From the NCBI RefSeq assembly GCF_002250115.1, contig NZ_CP019985.1, forward strand, positions 1,984,001-2,048,000: 64,000 nucleotides of DNA. The letters run 5' to 3'. Origin of the DNA: Shouchella clausii (GTDB lineage: Bacteria; Bacillota; Bacilli; Bacillales; Bacillaceae_D). Under the pieces are notes generated by a model that searched no databases, was not told the origin of the DNA, and saw only the letters and a list, made by a program, of their open reading frames with translations. Below are positions 39,157 through 49,000 of this stretch, one piece after another. The translations under genes were made by a program, and so were the position numbers. Position 1 is the stretch's first letter; the number at the start of each line of letters is the position of its first letter.

Positions 39157-40521
39157 ATGAAAGACAACGAACTTATCCCTCTTATCATTGAATACGTAGG
39201 CGGTAAAAACAACATTAAACAAGTATGGCATTGTATGACCAGACTTCGGTTTGATTTGCATGATTTCTCAAAAATAGAACGTGATCAAATAAAAGAATTA
39301 CAGGGCATATTAGGAGATCAGCTGACCAATGACCAATACCAAATTGTCATTGGCACGCATGTGCAAAAAGTCCATGCAGCCTTGACAGAAGAGCTAGGGC
39401 TTGATGCAGGCCAAAGCGATAAAACTGGTTCAGAGCCTGCGAAGAAAAAGGGCTTTTTCGGGGCGGTTTTAGACGTTGTTTCTGGCGTGTTTGGCCCGAT
39501 CGTGCCTGCGATTGCAGGAGCGGGGATGATCAAAGGAATTTTGGCGGGGCTGATTGCATTGGATGTGCTATCGGATGAGAGTGATGCCGTCATTATTCTT
39601 GATCTCGTGGCGAGCTCCGTGTTTTATTTCTTGCCTTTCTTCTTGGCAGCTTCGGCAGCAAAAATATTTAAAACGAATCCGTATTTAGCCTTGGCGGTCG
39701 CAGGTGGATTTATGTATCCATCGCTATTGGATGCAGCGAAACTAGGGGAAGTGACCCAATTTAGTTTTATGGGACTGCCTGTTCCTGTCATAAATTATAG
39801 TGCAACGGTGATTCCGATTATCCTGTCTGTTTGGGCGTTAAGCTATATTAACAAATACGTCGATAAATATATGCCAAACGTGCTGCGCACGGTATTTACA
39901 CCGACGTTAACGCTGTTTATTGCGATTCCATTTGCGCTCATTGCCACAGGTCCCTTAGGTGCATATGTTGGCAGTTTGCTTGCTTCGTTTATTGAAATGT
40001 TGTTTAATCTATCACCTATTTTAGCAGGCGTAGTGGTTGGCGGCATTCGGCCGATTGCGATTGTGTTTGGCATGCACCATGCAATGACGCCCATTGCTTT
40101 GCAAAATTTTGCCGACAACGGGTTTGATATGATGATGCCGATGTTCTTTATGACAAACATGGCGATTGCAGGGGCAACGTTTGCGGTCTTTTTCAAATCA
40201 AAAAGCAAAAAAGAAAAATCGGTTGTCTTGTCGGCTGGCGTATCTGCTTTGCTCGGTATCACGGAACCTGCACTGTTTGGGGTGTTAATTAAATACAAAA
40301 AAGCGTTTATTGCTTGTACAATTGCCAGCATGGCTGGTGCGACGTTCTTTGCGCTTCTTGGCGTCCGCATTTACGGGTACATTCTTTCGAGTATTGTCAG
40401 CCTTGTCGCTTATGTCGGGCCGTACTTCTGGTTCGCAATTCTTGGCATTGTCTTATCGGTTGGAATAGGGTTCGCGGTGACGTACTTCACCCTTAAAAGC
40501 AAAGAAGTAAACAGCCATTAA
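39157..40521 (+). CDS. PTS EIIBC transporter (glucoside/sucrose family, no EIIA domain)
   Basis: 454 residues. The N-terminal EIIB domain has the phospho-Cys26 in QVWHCMTRLRFDLHD, where most relatives have NCATRLR. From about residue 110 an EIIC domain with ten or so membrane segments follows, including GPIVPAIAGAGMIKGILAGL and LGITEPALFGVLIKYKKAFIA. No EIIA is attached or adjacent. It is divergent from the ManD-like gene and near the GntR gene, so they may form one catabolic unit, though PTS import does not obviously lead to mannonate. Confidence 0.88.
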   Translation: MKDNELIPLIIEYVGGKNNIKQVWHCMTRLRFDLHDFSKIERDQIKELQGILGDQLTNDQYQIVIGTHVQKVHAALTEELGLDAGQSDKTGSEPAKKKGFFGAVLDVVSGVFGPIVPAIAGAGMIKGILAGLIALDVLSDESDAVIILDLVASSVFYFLPFFLAASAAKIFKTNPYLALAVAGGFMYPSLLDAAKLGEVTQFSFMGLPVPVINYSATVIPIILSVWALSYINKYVDKYMPNVLRTVFTPTLTLFIAIPFALIATGPLGAYVGSLLASFIEMLFNLSPILAGVVVGGIRPIAIVFGMHHAMTPIALQNFADNGFDMMMPMFFMTNMAIAGATFAVFFKSKSKKEKSVVLSAGVSALLGITEPALFGVLIKYKKAFIACTIASMAGATFFALLGVRIYGYILSSIVSLVAYVGPYFWFAILGIVLSVGIGFAVTYFTLKSKEVNSH

Positions 40522-40982
40522 TGTGAAAAAATGGGCAACATTGCGGGGCTAGAGGAACGAAGCGAGCTTCGTTTACCACCAAAATGGGAACACAAGAAGC
40601 GATTCAAGTTACTTAAGGCACGGCTTCGCTCAGATTTCCTAAAAGCGCCTTGCCCACATATGAGCAGTATGCCAACTGGTGGCGTTCGCCTTGGGGAATG
40701 GCGCCGCCAATGGCAGCTCGCCGTTCTTTCATCTTTTTCGGCTTTTCCATCTTAGCAGGTTAGGCTGTACGTTTTTCACTCAAAGTTCTTACTCGCTCCC
40801 CTATACAACCACTTAGCCTCCTGGCCCAAAATGTTGCTACAAGAACACCTCTTCCTTTAGGACATTAAAGCAAAAGAAGGAAGTTGGCCCCTAGAAAAAG
40901 AATATAAGCGAAATGACTAGAGCATGGCATGTAGCAACGAATGTTAAACGCAAAAAAAACCATTCAAGGGAGCGATAGAGGG
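40522..40982. other. Gap without a supported gene
   Basis: 460 bp between the PTS gene and a lipoprotein gene. An open stretch at 40531-40755 lacks a ribosome site and any protein-like pattern. I see no strong hairpin, repeat or promoter here. Confidence 0.5.
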
Positions 40983-41480
40983 ATGGCGAAAAAGATGGGA
41001 GTGGCTTTTCTCTTTGTATGGCTGAGCGCTGCTTTAGCTGGGTGCGGGATGTTTGCAGCGGGAGGACAAGAAATAGAAGAAAAACCGAAACTTGAAGCCG
41101 GTGTAAACGAGCCTCCTATTCCGACGATTACAATCGGCAACGAACAATTTCAACCAGCACTTGGCGCTTATTCTTGGGAAATAGAAAGTAGCGATGGCAC
41201 CAAGACGAGGGAAGAAGTTGACATTGCGCCTCCTCATGAGCAGGCGAAGCATATGGATTCGATTGCTGTTGCTGGGGAAGACGAGCTCGAAATTGATTTT
41301 GGTTCAGTCAATCCGCCAAAGCCGATGGATTTTCACATTTGGGAAGGCGGAAAACGACGTTCCGTCGACGGTGACATGCTGTTAACTGATTATAAGGGGA
41401 CGGGTTCAGTTATTGTTGAGTTATATGGCGAGTGGCACGAAGGGCATGCTAGCTACGTATTTGTATTAGAAGTACAGTGA
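40983..41480 (+). CDS. Hypothetical lipoprotein
   Basis: 165 residues with a lipoprotein signal peptide (MGVAFLFVWLSAALAGCGMF, lipobox LAGC). The mature part is acidic with strand-rich segments (SVIVELYGEWHEGHASYVFVLEV at the C-terminus). The ATG at 40983 is ten bases after AAGGGAG; an earlier in-frame ATG at 40941 would place 14 residues ahead of the signal. No family is recognised. A strong terminator follows downstream. Confidence 0.65.
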   Translation: MAKKMGVAFLFVWLSAALAGCGMFAAGGQEIEEKPKLEAGVNEPPIPTITIGNEQFQPALGAYSWEIESSDGTKTREEVDIAPPHEQAKHMDSIAVAGEDELEIDFGSVNPPKPMDFHIWEGGKRRSVDGDMLLTDYKGTGSVIVELYGEWHEGHASYVFVLEVQ

Positions 41481-41602
41481 TGTATGCTGCATAATATATT
41501 GTAAGTTGTGGAAATGAAGCAAACCGGCTAGGAAATCGAAACAAAGGCTTGTTAGCTTGTTGCCACGTTGTTGCACAAGCGAAGTTCCGGGAAAGCAGAA
41601 GG

Positions 41603-41645
41603 GGCCATAGCGTAAGAACAATTCTTATGCTATGGCCATTTTTTG
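41603..41645. terminator. Terminator between lipoprotein and hybrid kinase genes
   Basis: GGCCATAGC-GTAAGAA pairs with TTCTTA-TGCTATGGCC, followed by ATTTTTT. The two genes are convergent; the hairpin ends at the kinase stop codon. Confidence 0.85.
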
Positions 41646-44609
41646 TTACCGAAGGGGCGCTGTAAAGGAAACGGTCGTGCCTTTGCCGATCTCGCTAGAG
41701 ACGGAAAGGCCGTTTCCTAGTTGCTTTTGGAGCCGTAAGTTCGTATTGGCGAGGCCAATGCTTTTTTTCGTTGTTTTGGTTTGTGTGAAGAGTGTATTCA
41801 GTGTGTCTTGGTCGATGCCGACTCCGTCGTCTTTAATGGCGATGTGCACTTTTCCGTCTTTTTTGTACACATGCACTTCTAATGTTCCGCCTGCTTCTTG
41901 CTTTAAAATGCCATGAAGGATGGCGTTTTCGGCAAGAGGCTGGATCGAAAGAGGCGGCACCAGGCAATCAACATGCTCTTCGATCGACCATTTAACTTGC
42001 AGACGCTCGCCAAATCGTTCTTGTTCGATGTACAGATAGGAGCGGAGCAAGTCGAGTTCTTCACTTAGCGGGATGACAGGCGACAGGTTTTTTTCGTTAA
42101 AGCTGGCGCGCAAATAGCGGCCAAATTCAGCGATTAAATCAAGCATCCTGTCTGTGTCAACAGTGCTAAGGGAGGCAATGGTGTTTAGCGTATTAAATAA
42201 AAAGTGTGGTTCAATTTGCGCTTGCAACCAAGCAGCTTCAAGACGCAACTGTTCTTCAATCGCTTGTTTTAAAGCGAGTGTGGCCTCAATTCGTGTTTGT
42301 AGTTCAATCAAATCGACTGGTTTGCCGATATAATCGTTTGCCCCTGCGTGAAAGCCAGCGTAAATGTCTTCTGGTTGTGTCCGGGCTGTAACAAGCAAAA
42401 TCGGCAACTCGGAAACGGAATAGGTTTGACGGATGTGCTTGACGAGCTCAAGGCCTGACATTTCCGGCATCATCACGTCAGCAATCACTAAATCCCAGCG
42501 CTCTTCTGTTACTTTTCGCAGTGTGGCTTTAGGTGACGTTTCTGTCACCAGCTGGTATGGCTTTGTCGATAGGGCATGGCGCAACACTTTTAAGTTGACG
42601 GGGTCGTCGTCAACAGCCAGTATCCGAAATGGCGCTTCCCTCTCAGGCTGTTGTGGCGCTTGGGCAGCGGCAGCTTCGTTTGGTTGTTCAGTTGTTAGGG
42701 CGGTGGCGATTGCTTGTTGGTTTGTGCTTTTTGCTAGCGGCAACGTAAAGGAAAAGCTTGAACCTTGGCCAGGCGACGAGACGACGTTGATTTGACCGCC
42801 ATGCATTTCAACGAGCTCTTTACAAATCGCCAGTCCAAGCCCTAACCCTTCGTTGTCAGCGTTTGCCCCTTGTTCATATGGTTCAAAAATGCGTGCCTTT
42901 GTGCTTTGGTCCATCCCTTTTCCTGTGTCGGTGACACGGATCGTTGCCAGCTTCCCTGAATAGGAAGCGGCAATCGTGATCGTGCCTTCGTTCGTAAACT
43001 TGCCAGCATTGTGGAGCAAGTTAAACAAAATTTGGCTTACACGATTTGCGTCGGCAAACACAAGCGGAAAATCGTTCGGGATAGCGACAACGAAACGGGT
43101 TTTTTCATTATCGATTAAGAAGTTCAATGTATCCACAGTCCGGCGAATGATTGGCTCAAGTTGGATGGCTTCTTGTTGCAATGTCAACTTTCGCTCTTTA
43201 AATACAGCTAGGTCGATTAAATCATTAAGCAAGTAAGACATGCGACGGCCAATTGAAACGAGCAACTCTAAACTCTGTTGGCTTTTTTGGTCAAGAACTT
43301 GTTTGTTTTCTGCTGCGACAGTTTGGGCGATGTTCATCATCCCATGTAGTGGGTTCCGCATTTCATGGGAGGTGGAAGCAAGAAATTGGTCCTTCTGTTT
43401 ATGCTCTCGTTGTAGTTTTGTCAACAGTTTTGCATTTTCGTCTTCGGCATGGAAGAAGCGTAAAAACCAAAAGCTTGAAAAACATAGAAACGCAACTGTT
43501 AAATCAACAGGGTAAAACATTAGTGTTGGCGTGGCAATACGATCGACGTACCCGTATAGGATGGTCCATTGGACATTGGAGGCAACAGCCAGCGCCGCTA
43601 AGTAGAGAAGCAATGCCCCTTTTACCCGGGCAAGCATCACTTTCAACATGATCACAGCAATCATGGTAAATGTAACCCCAAGAGCAATCGACAACAAAAA
43701 GCTTGTTTTATAAAAATAAGCGAGCGGCGCAAACAAAAGATAAGTAAAATACATGCCAAACAGTGTGGTAGCGACAATGGCTGTCCGTTTGTAAGAAGGA
43801 GCAAATGTGCGCAAGACGAACAACAAAAACGAGAACGATAGTCCGGCGTACAAAAAGTACGTCAACCGCTTATCCCATTCACTGTTTAACGCAATAAAGT
43901 AGCCGAGCACTTTGTTGTCTGATAACAAGACGGCCGCCGCCGCAAAGAAAGCGGCCGATGCAAAGAAGAGAATCCCTTTCTTTGTAGGTTTGAGCGCTTT
44001 TAATATACAGGCATAGATGCCATGAATGATCATGATGGCGGCTACAGCCATTTGCAAAAGCGATTCAATCGCATTTTTTCCAACGATGTTTTTACTTGGG
44101 CCAAAATAAAGCGAACGTGGAGTCGGATACTTAGAATAAAGCGCCACCTCCTCCATTTGAAGCGTCAGGCGGATGAGCCCGTTCTCGTCCGGTTGAAGGG
44201 AGGGAAGGACCACCGGTGACATATCCCGGTTTTCCGCCGAAGTTTGATACAAGCGTTGCCCATTTGCTGACACGGAAAAAATCCCATGTGGCAAATGAAT
44301 GTAGAGGCCATAAAAGCTCTCTGTGTCCTGCACATGCAAATCGAGTTGGTACGTGCCCTCTGATTCCTGTGTGGACGGTGCTACAAGTGTTTTAATCGTC
44401 TGTTCTTTGTCGTTTTGCGGGGTAAACTGCCATTCTCCTTCCAGTGACACATAACCAGGTTGGGAAAAAGCATAATCGCTTAAGTCGAGAACGCCGTTTT
44501 TAGCGGTTGGTTGATCTGGCAAACCTGTCGCCGCGTTCCACGCTAAACGAATGATAAGCAGAGTAAGCAAAAATACACATACGATAAGAAGCTGTTTTTT
44601 AGTGGACAT
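41646..44609 (-). CDS. 7TM hybrid sensor kinase with two kinase modules and a receiver
   Basis: 987 residues from the ATG at 44609 (GAAGGAG upstream). Order: one helix (6-24), an extracytoplasmic 7TMR-DISM-type domain (to ~180), seven membrane helices (~185-385), HisKA with His415 in STSHEMRNPLHGMM, HATPase_c (EGLGLGLAICKELVEMHGG), and a receiver with Asp711 in LVIADVMMPEMSG. A LytS-type His_kinase follows with His802 in QIEPHFLFNTLNTI, then a second HATPase (AENAILHG, KDDGVGI). The second module may phosphorylate the REC-BTAD regulator encoded next. The adjacent adhesin/sortase genes are likely targets. Confidence 0.9.
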   Translation of the reverse strand: MSTKKQLLIVCVFLLTLLIIRLAWNAATGLPDQPTAKNGVLDLSDYAFSQPGYVSLEGEWQFTPQNDKEQTIKTLVAPSTQESEGTYQLDLHVQDTESFYGLYIHLPHGIFSVSANGQRLYQTSAENRDMSPVVLPSLQPDENGLIRLTLQMEEVALYSKYPTPRSLYFGPSKNIVGKNAIESLLQMAVAAIMIIHGIYACILKALKPTKKGILFFASAAFFAAAAVLLSDNKVLGYFIALNSEWDKRLTYFLYAGLSFSFLLFVLRTFAPSYKRTAIVATTLFGMYFTYLLFAPLAYFYKTSFLLSIALGVTFTMIAVIMLKVMLARVKGALLLYLAALAVASNVQWTILYGYVDRIATPTLMFYPVDLTVAFLCFSSFWFLRFFHAEDENAKLLTKLQREHKQKDQFLASTSHEMRNPLHGMMNIAQTVAAENKQVLDQKSQQSLELLVSIGRRMSYLLNDLIDLAVFKERKLTLQQEAIQLEPIIRRTVDTLNFLIDNEKTRFVVAIPNDFPLVFADANRVSQILFNLLHNAGKFTNEGTITIAASYSGKLATIRVTDTGKGMDQSTKARIFEPYEQGANADNEGLGLGLAICKELVEMHGGQINVVSSPGQGSSFSFTLPLAKSTNQQAIATALTTEQPNEAAAAQAPQQPEREAPFRILAVDDDPVNLKVLRHALSTKPYQLVTETSPKATLRKVTEERWDLVIADVMMPEMSGLELVKHIRQTYSVSELPILLVTARTQPEDIYAGFHAGANDYIGKPVDLIELQTRIEATLALKQAIEEQLRLEAAWLQAQIEPHFLFNTLNTIASLSTVDTDRMLDLIAEFGRYLRASFNEKNLSPVIPLSEELDLLRSYLYIEQERFGERLQVKWSIEEHVDCLVPPLSIQPLAENAILHGILKQEAGGTLEVHVYKKDGKVHIAIKDDGVGIDQDTLNTLFTQTKTTKKSIGLANTNLRLQKQLGNGLSVSSEIGKGTTVSFTAPLR

Positions 44610-44693
44610 AGGCGACTCCTTCAAAATCCAAGCAACTTACACTTTCTGAAAGAAAGTAGGTGCGCCTGTTCATTTGCGATGGTGTAGGGATGA

Positions 44694-45812
44694 TTATTCA
44701 CTCAATTGTTTTCTGCATTCGTCACGTAGTTTGATAAGTTCAGGGGAGGGGTCAATGGCAAATTCTTCATCAAGCATGTTGACCAATTTGTTATATTGCC
44801 TTTCGAAATAAAAGGGCTCGTTTAACGCAGCGTAAATTTTCATGAGCATAAAATAACTCTCCTCCAGAAATGGGTACATTTCTTGGATTTTTTGGCCTAG
44901 TCTAGCAGCTTGCTCGTATTGGCCCCGCTCGAAAAGGTAGATTGCCACGGCAGTCGCCGTTTCGCGCCACAGGTTTTTTAAATGTTCACGCTTATTCTCG
45001 GCCCAAAGGTAATCTTCTTCGCGTAAATAATCACCTCGGTATTCATCCAGTAATGTCAGGTAAGCCGAAAGTGTACCGTCTGAAAGCGCTGGAAGCTGGC
45101 TCCATTTCTTTTCCCATTCCAAATAATCAATGTGGATGTCGCCTACTTCTAATGTGTAGCTTTGTTCAAAATTGTCAATTTGAATGGAAGGGAATACGCT
45201 GGTAAGCGTTTTTCGGATCAAATAGACAGTTGAATACAGTTGCGCATAGGCTTTTTTGTAATCGCTGTCTGGCCAAAAAGTCTCGATGATCACGTCTTTG
45301 CGGACATGGTGTCCAAGGTGGTGTAGCAAAAATAAAAACAACCCTTTCGCTTTGGAGGTTCGCCAATGGATATGAATTGGTTTTTCTCCAGAAAAGAATT
45401 GTAACGAAGGGAGGCAACATATCGTTGTTTTTTCAGCAGGGACACTTTCCTGCTGTTTTTTTGTTTGTAGGCGTTCAAGCGTCTTTTTTAGTCTATTCTT
45501 GCTGATTGGTTTCATGATGTAATCGACTGCATTTAATTCAAATGCTTTGACTGCATATTCTTGGTAGGCGGTGACAAACACAATTTGGATGTCAGGGTGT
45601 TTGCTTAGAACTGTTTCGGCCAGTTCCATGCCGTTTACATTGGCAATTTCAATATCCAAAAACAACAAGTCTGGCGGTGTGCTCAGCACCCAGTCGAGCG
45701 CTGTAGAAGCAGAAGTAAATGATCCGGTGATTTCAACGTCTCCAACCCCAAGCAACTGGTTTTCCAAGAAAGTCAGTGCATGAGGCTCATCATCCACGAG
45801 CACAGCTTTCAT
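44694..45812 (-). CDS. Response regulator with receiver, winged-helix and BTAD-type domains
   Basis: 372 residues. The receiver has Asp in LLFLDIEIANVNG and PIS at the switch position. Next comes a winged-helix-like part (GLFLFLLHHLGHHVRKDVIIETFWPDSDYKKAYAQLYSTVYLIRKTL), then a helical BTAD region (LSAYLTLLDEYRGDYLREEDYLWAENKREHLKNLW...), as in SARP-like regulators. The ATG at 45812 follows AAAAAAGGGGGG; three codons more are open upstream. It is transcribed after, or with, the hybrid kinase and divergently from the adhesin gene. Confidence 0.88.
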   Translation of the reverse strand: MKAVLVDDEPHALTFLENQLLGVGDVEITGSFTSASTALDWVLSTPPDLLFLDIEIANVNGMELAETVLSKHPDIQIVFVTAYQEYAVKAFELNAVDYIMKPISKNRLKKTLERLQTKKQQESVPAEKTTICCLPSLQFFSGEKPIHIHWRTSKAKGLFLFLLHHLGHHVRKDVIIETFWPDSDYKKAYAQLYSTVYLIRKTLTSVFPSIQIDNFEQSYTLEVGDIHIDYLEWEKKWSQLPALSDGTLSAYLTLLDEYRGDYLREEDYLWAENKREHLKNLWRETATAVAIYLFERGQYEQAARLGQKIQEMYPFLEESYFMLMKIYAALNEPFYFERQYNKLVNMLDEEFAIDPSPELIKLRDECRKQLSE

Positions 45813-46016
45813 ACGGAGCCCCCCTTTTTTCAACGTTTTTTCTTCATTATAGCAATTTCTTCCCAGATAACCTACTGAAATTTGAAAAAACTAGTAATAA
45901 ATTCGGTGTAGAGGACTATATAGTTTTTGTGGAGATGGGTTTGATACATTTCGTTAGGCTGATCAATGCCTGAAAAGGTGTTTTTTGGTGAAAATGCTAA
46001 AAGGGAGGGGACAAGA

Positions 46017-49000
46017 ATGAAGAACAAAGCTACTGCGATATTGCTTATTTTTGTTTTGCTGGTGCAAGCTTTTATTGCCCAGTTAGCAGGAGCTGTGCAA
46101 GTGTATGCACAAGAGCCGGAGGCCAGCACATTTGAAGCTTTGGCTAGCCTTGTTGATGAAAACGGGGAGCCATTAACAGAAGAGGCCACACTAGCAGCGG
46201 AAGACCAAGTGCATGTAAAGATTGACTGGTCATTAACCGGACACACACAACAAGAGACATACCACATAAAGTTGCCAGAGCAATGGCAGCCAGACAAGAT
46301 TGAATGGAAAGAAGAAGGACATGGAGACGAGATGGTTACATACTCGCTAAATGGAACAGAACTGACCATGTCTTTCCCGGAGCAAGAGGAAGCTGTACAG
46401 GCAAGCGGCACGGTTGAACTTTCTGCTTATTTTTCGCAAGACGCAATTGGTGAAGCCGCGGAAGCCGATCTTGTGTTTCTAGTTGGAGACACAGCGCAAG
46501 TCATTCCAGTGTCTTTTCAAGTAAAGGAAGAACTTGAACAGGAGCCTGTACAAGAAGAGGCGCCAGCGTCTACTGAAGAGGAACAAGTGAACGAGGAAGG
46601 CGATACGCCTGAATCGGAAAAGCAAGCACCAGAAACGGAAAAAGAAGTGGAAACGCCAGTGGCAGACGAGGAAGAAGTCGCTGCTGAAGAAAAGCAAGAG
46701 GAAGCAAGTAAGGAAGAACAAGAAGAAGCAAGTAAGGAAAATGAAGAAGACGTAGAGGCGAATGATCAAGAGGCGGAAGCTACAGAAGCAGCGGAAGCCG
46801 ATGTAGTAAGCCAGGCAGTTGTCGGGGAAATCGAGAAAAATATTATTACAGGCATCGTCCTTAGGGATGGGGACGGCAATTTGATCAACGCTGATGAAAA
46901 TCCAGGAAACAAGCCAGCGCTCGGTGATGATGTTCAAATCGAAATCACCTGGGAGCTTCCAAATGGCCATGGGTATGGAAGTGGCTCGACATTTACGTTT
47001 TCCTTGCCAGACATTTTCCACGTTTACAATGACGTAAATGGTGAGCTCACATTTGGAGATACAACCGTCGGTTCTTTTACGTTAAAAGAAGATGGCACGG
47101 TTGTTATGACATTCAACGAACAAATCGAGGAATTATCGAATGTCCATGGGCTGCTAAACTTTCGGACGATTATTCGTGAGGACCTTGTAGGCGACGTCGA
47201 TCGTGAAGTCGTGTTTGACGTCAAAGATGAAGTGGTGGCCAACATCCCAATTTCGCTCCAACCGAAGGCAGGATCGGACATCGATAAACGGGGGCAAGTG
47301 AACCGTGCCTACAATGCAACAGAAATTGAGTGGACTGTCGATTTCAACAAACAGTTAAAAACGATCAATCAAGCTGTGCTGAAAGACCCGATTCAACAGC
47401 GCCAAGCATTGAAAAAGGATTCAATTGAAGTCTATAAACTGGATGTCCAGCTTGACGGCACTGTTAAGCAAGGCGAGCGGGTAGACCCGAGCGAGTATAC
47501 GGTCACAGAAGACCCGTTTGAAATTCAGTTTGGCGATATTTCTTCTGCTTATCGGGTCGTGTTTTCAACAGAGATTACCGATGAAGACGGCACGAACTAT
47601 GCCAATAAAGCGACATTAACAGGCAAGAATAGCGAGGATCTGTCGGCAGAAGCGAGTGTGACAACAAGACGCGGTGAGGCGCTAGCAAAGCGCAATGCAA
47701 GCTACGATCCAGCTACACAAACGATTACGTGGGAAATCCATTATAATTACAACGAAAAATCGATTAAACAAGCAGATGCTGTGTTGGTCGACTCGTTTAG
47801 CGAAAGCCACGATTTGATTGCCGATTCAATTAAAGTGGAGCGCATTACCCTTGATGAGAACGGCAACGAAAAAGAAGCAGTGAACGCAGACAATTATGAA
47901 GTAACGCCAGGGCAACATGGTTTTGAGCTGAAGTTTACAGAAGACATCAACGATGCCTACAAGATTACGTATAAGACGAAAGCGAATGAACGGGTCTTGG
48001 AAGATGGCAAGATTGATAACATTGTTAAATCAGGTGGAAGAGAAGCAAATGGAAGCCAAGGAACGAGCCAGCAAGTGCTCCATAAAGGTTATTCCAACAT
48101 CAACTACAAAGACAAAACGGTCCAATGGCGCATTGACTTTAACCGTGATGGCTATGAAATGAAAGACGTGTTCTTTACCGATACGTTTACGAACGGCGGG
48201 TTAGAGCTAGAAAGAGATTCGTTTAAAGTGTTGCGGAAAGGGATAGAAGTCGACCCATCGGAATATACGTTGGAAGAGACAGATGAAGGCTTTACGCTCC
48301 GCTTTCATGAACCGATTTCTGAACCACATCAGATCGTGTATACAACGAAGTTCCATTATGACGAGTTGAGAGGTGACCAATTCCGAAACCACGTTCATAT
48401 GAAGTGGACAACGGAAGATGGAAAAACGTGGGAAAAAGAGGCATCTTCAGGTTTCAAACCGGACACATATACAACGAACAACGGCTTTAAAAATGGTTCT
48501 TATAATGCGGTGACGAAAGAAATCACATGGACGGTCGGCATTAACTACGACTTAAAGAACTTGACGGTGATGAATGTCACAGATTACATCAAAGGAAAGC
48601 AAACGCTTGTCGAAGGGTCGATCGAAGTGTATCGAGCTGAATTGACCGGCGGCAGCAATGGCATTAGAAAAGGCGAAAAGCTGGAGCCGAGCGAATATGA
48701 ACTAGAATTGCTTTCTGATGAGAAGCCTGGATTCCATGTACGTTTTCCAGGAGAACGCGATGAAGCTTATATCATTGAATACAAAACAAGTGTGGAAGGC
48801 GAGTTGATCGTCGACCGCTATGACAACACCGCTACCCTTAGCAGCGAAGGGCGTGAGCCAGTTGATTTGAACGCCCATGTGACCGTTCAGCATGGCGGCA
48901 GCTATGTTGAAAAAGGTGGTAAACAGAATGGCAAAGTCATTGATTGGAACGTTGCCATTAACGCCGGCCAATCAAAAGTATCCGAGGCAAAAGTCATCGA

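Noticed and set aside
40531-40755. 74-codon open frame after the PTS EIIBC gene
   Set aside because: No ribosome site, no recognisable pattern, and rich in Arg/Ser typical of chance frames.
46479-47021. Long minus-strand open frames within the adhesin gene
   Set aside because: Antisense shadows of the Glu/Lys-rich coding sequence; Phe/Cys/Leu-rich translation without start signals.
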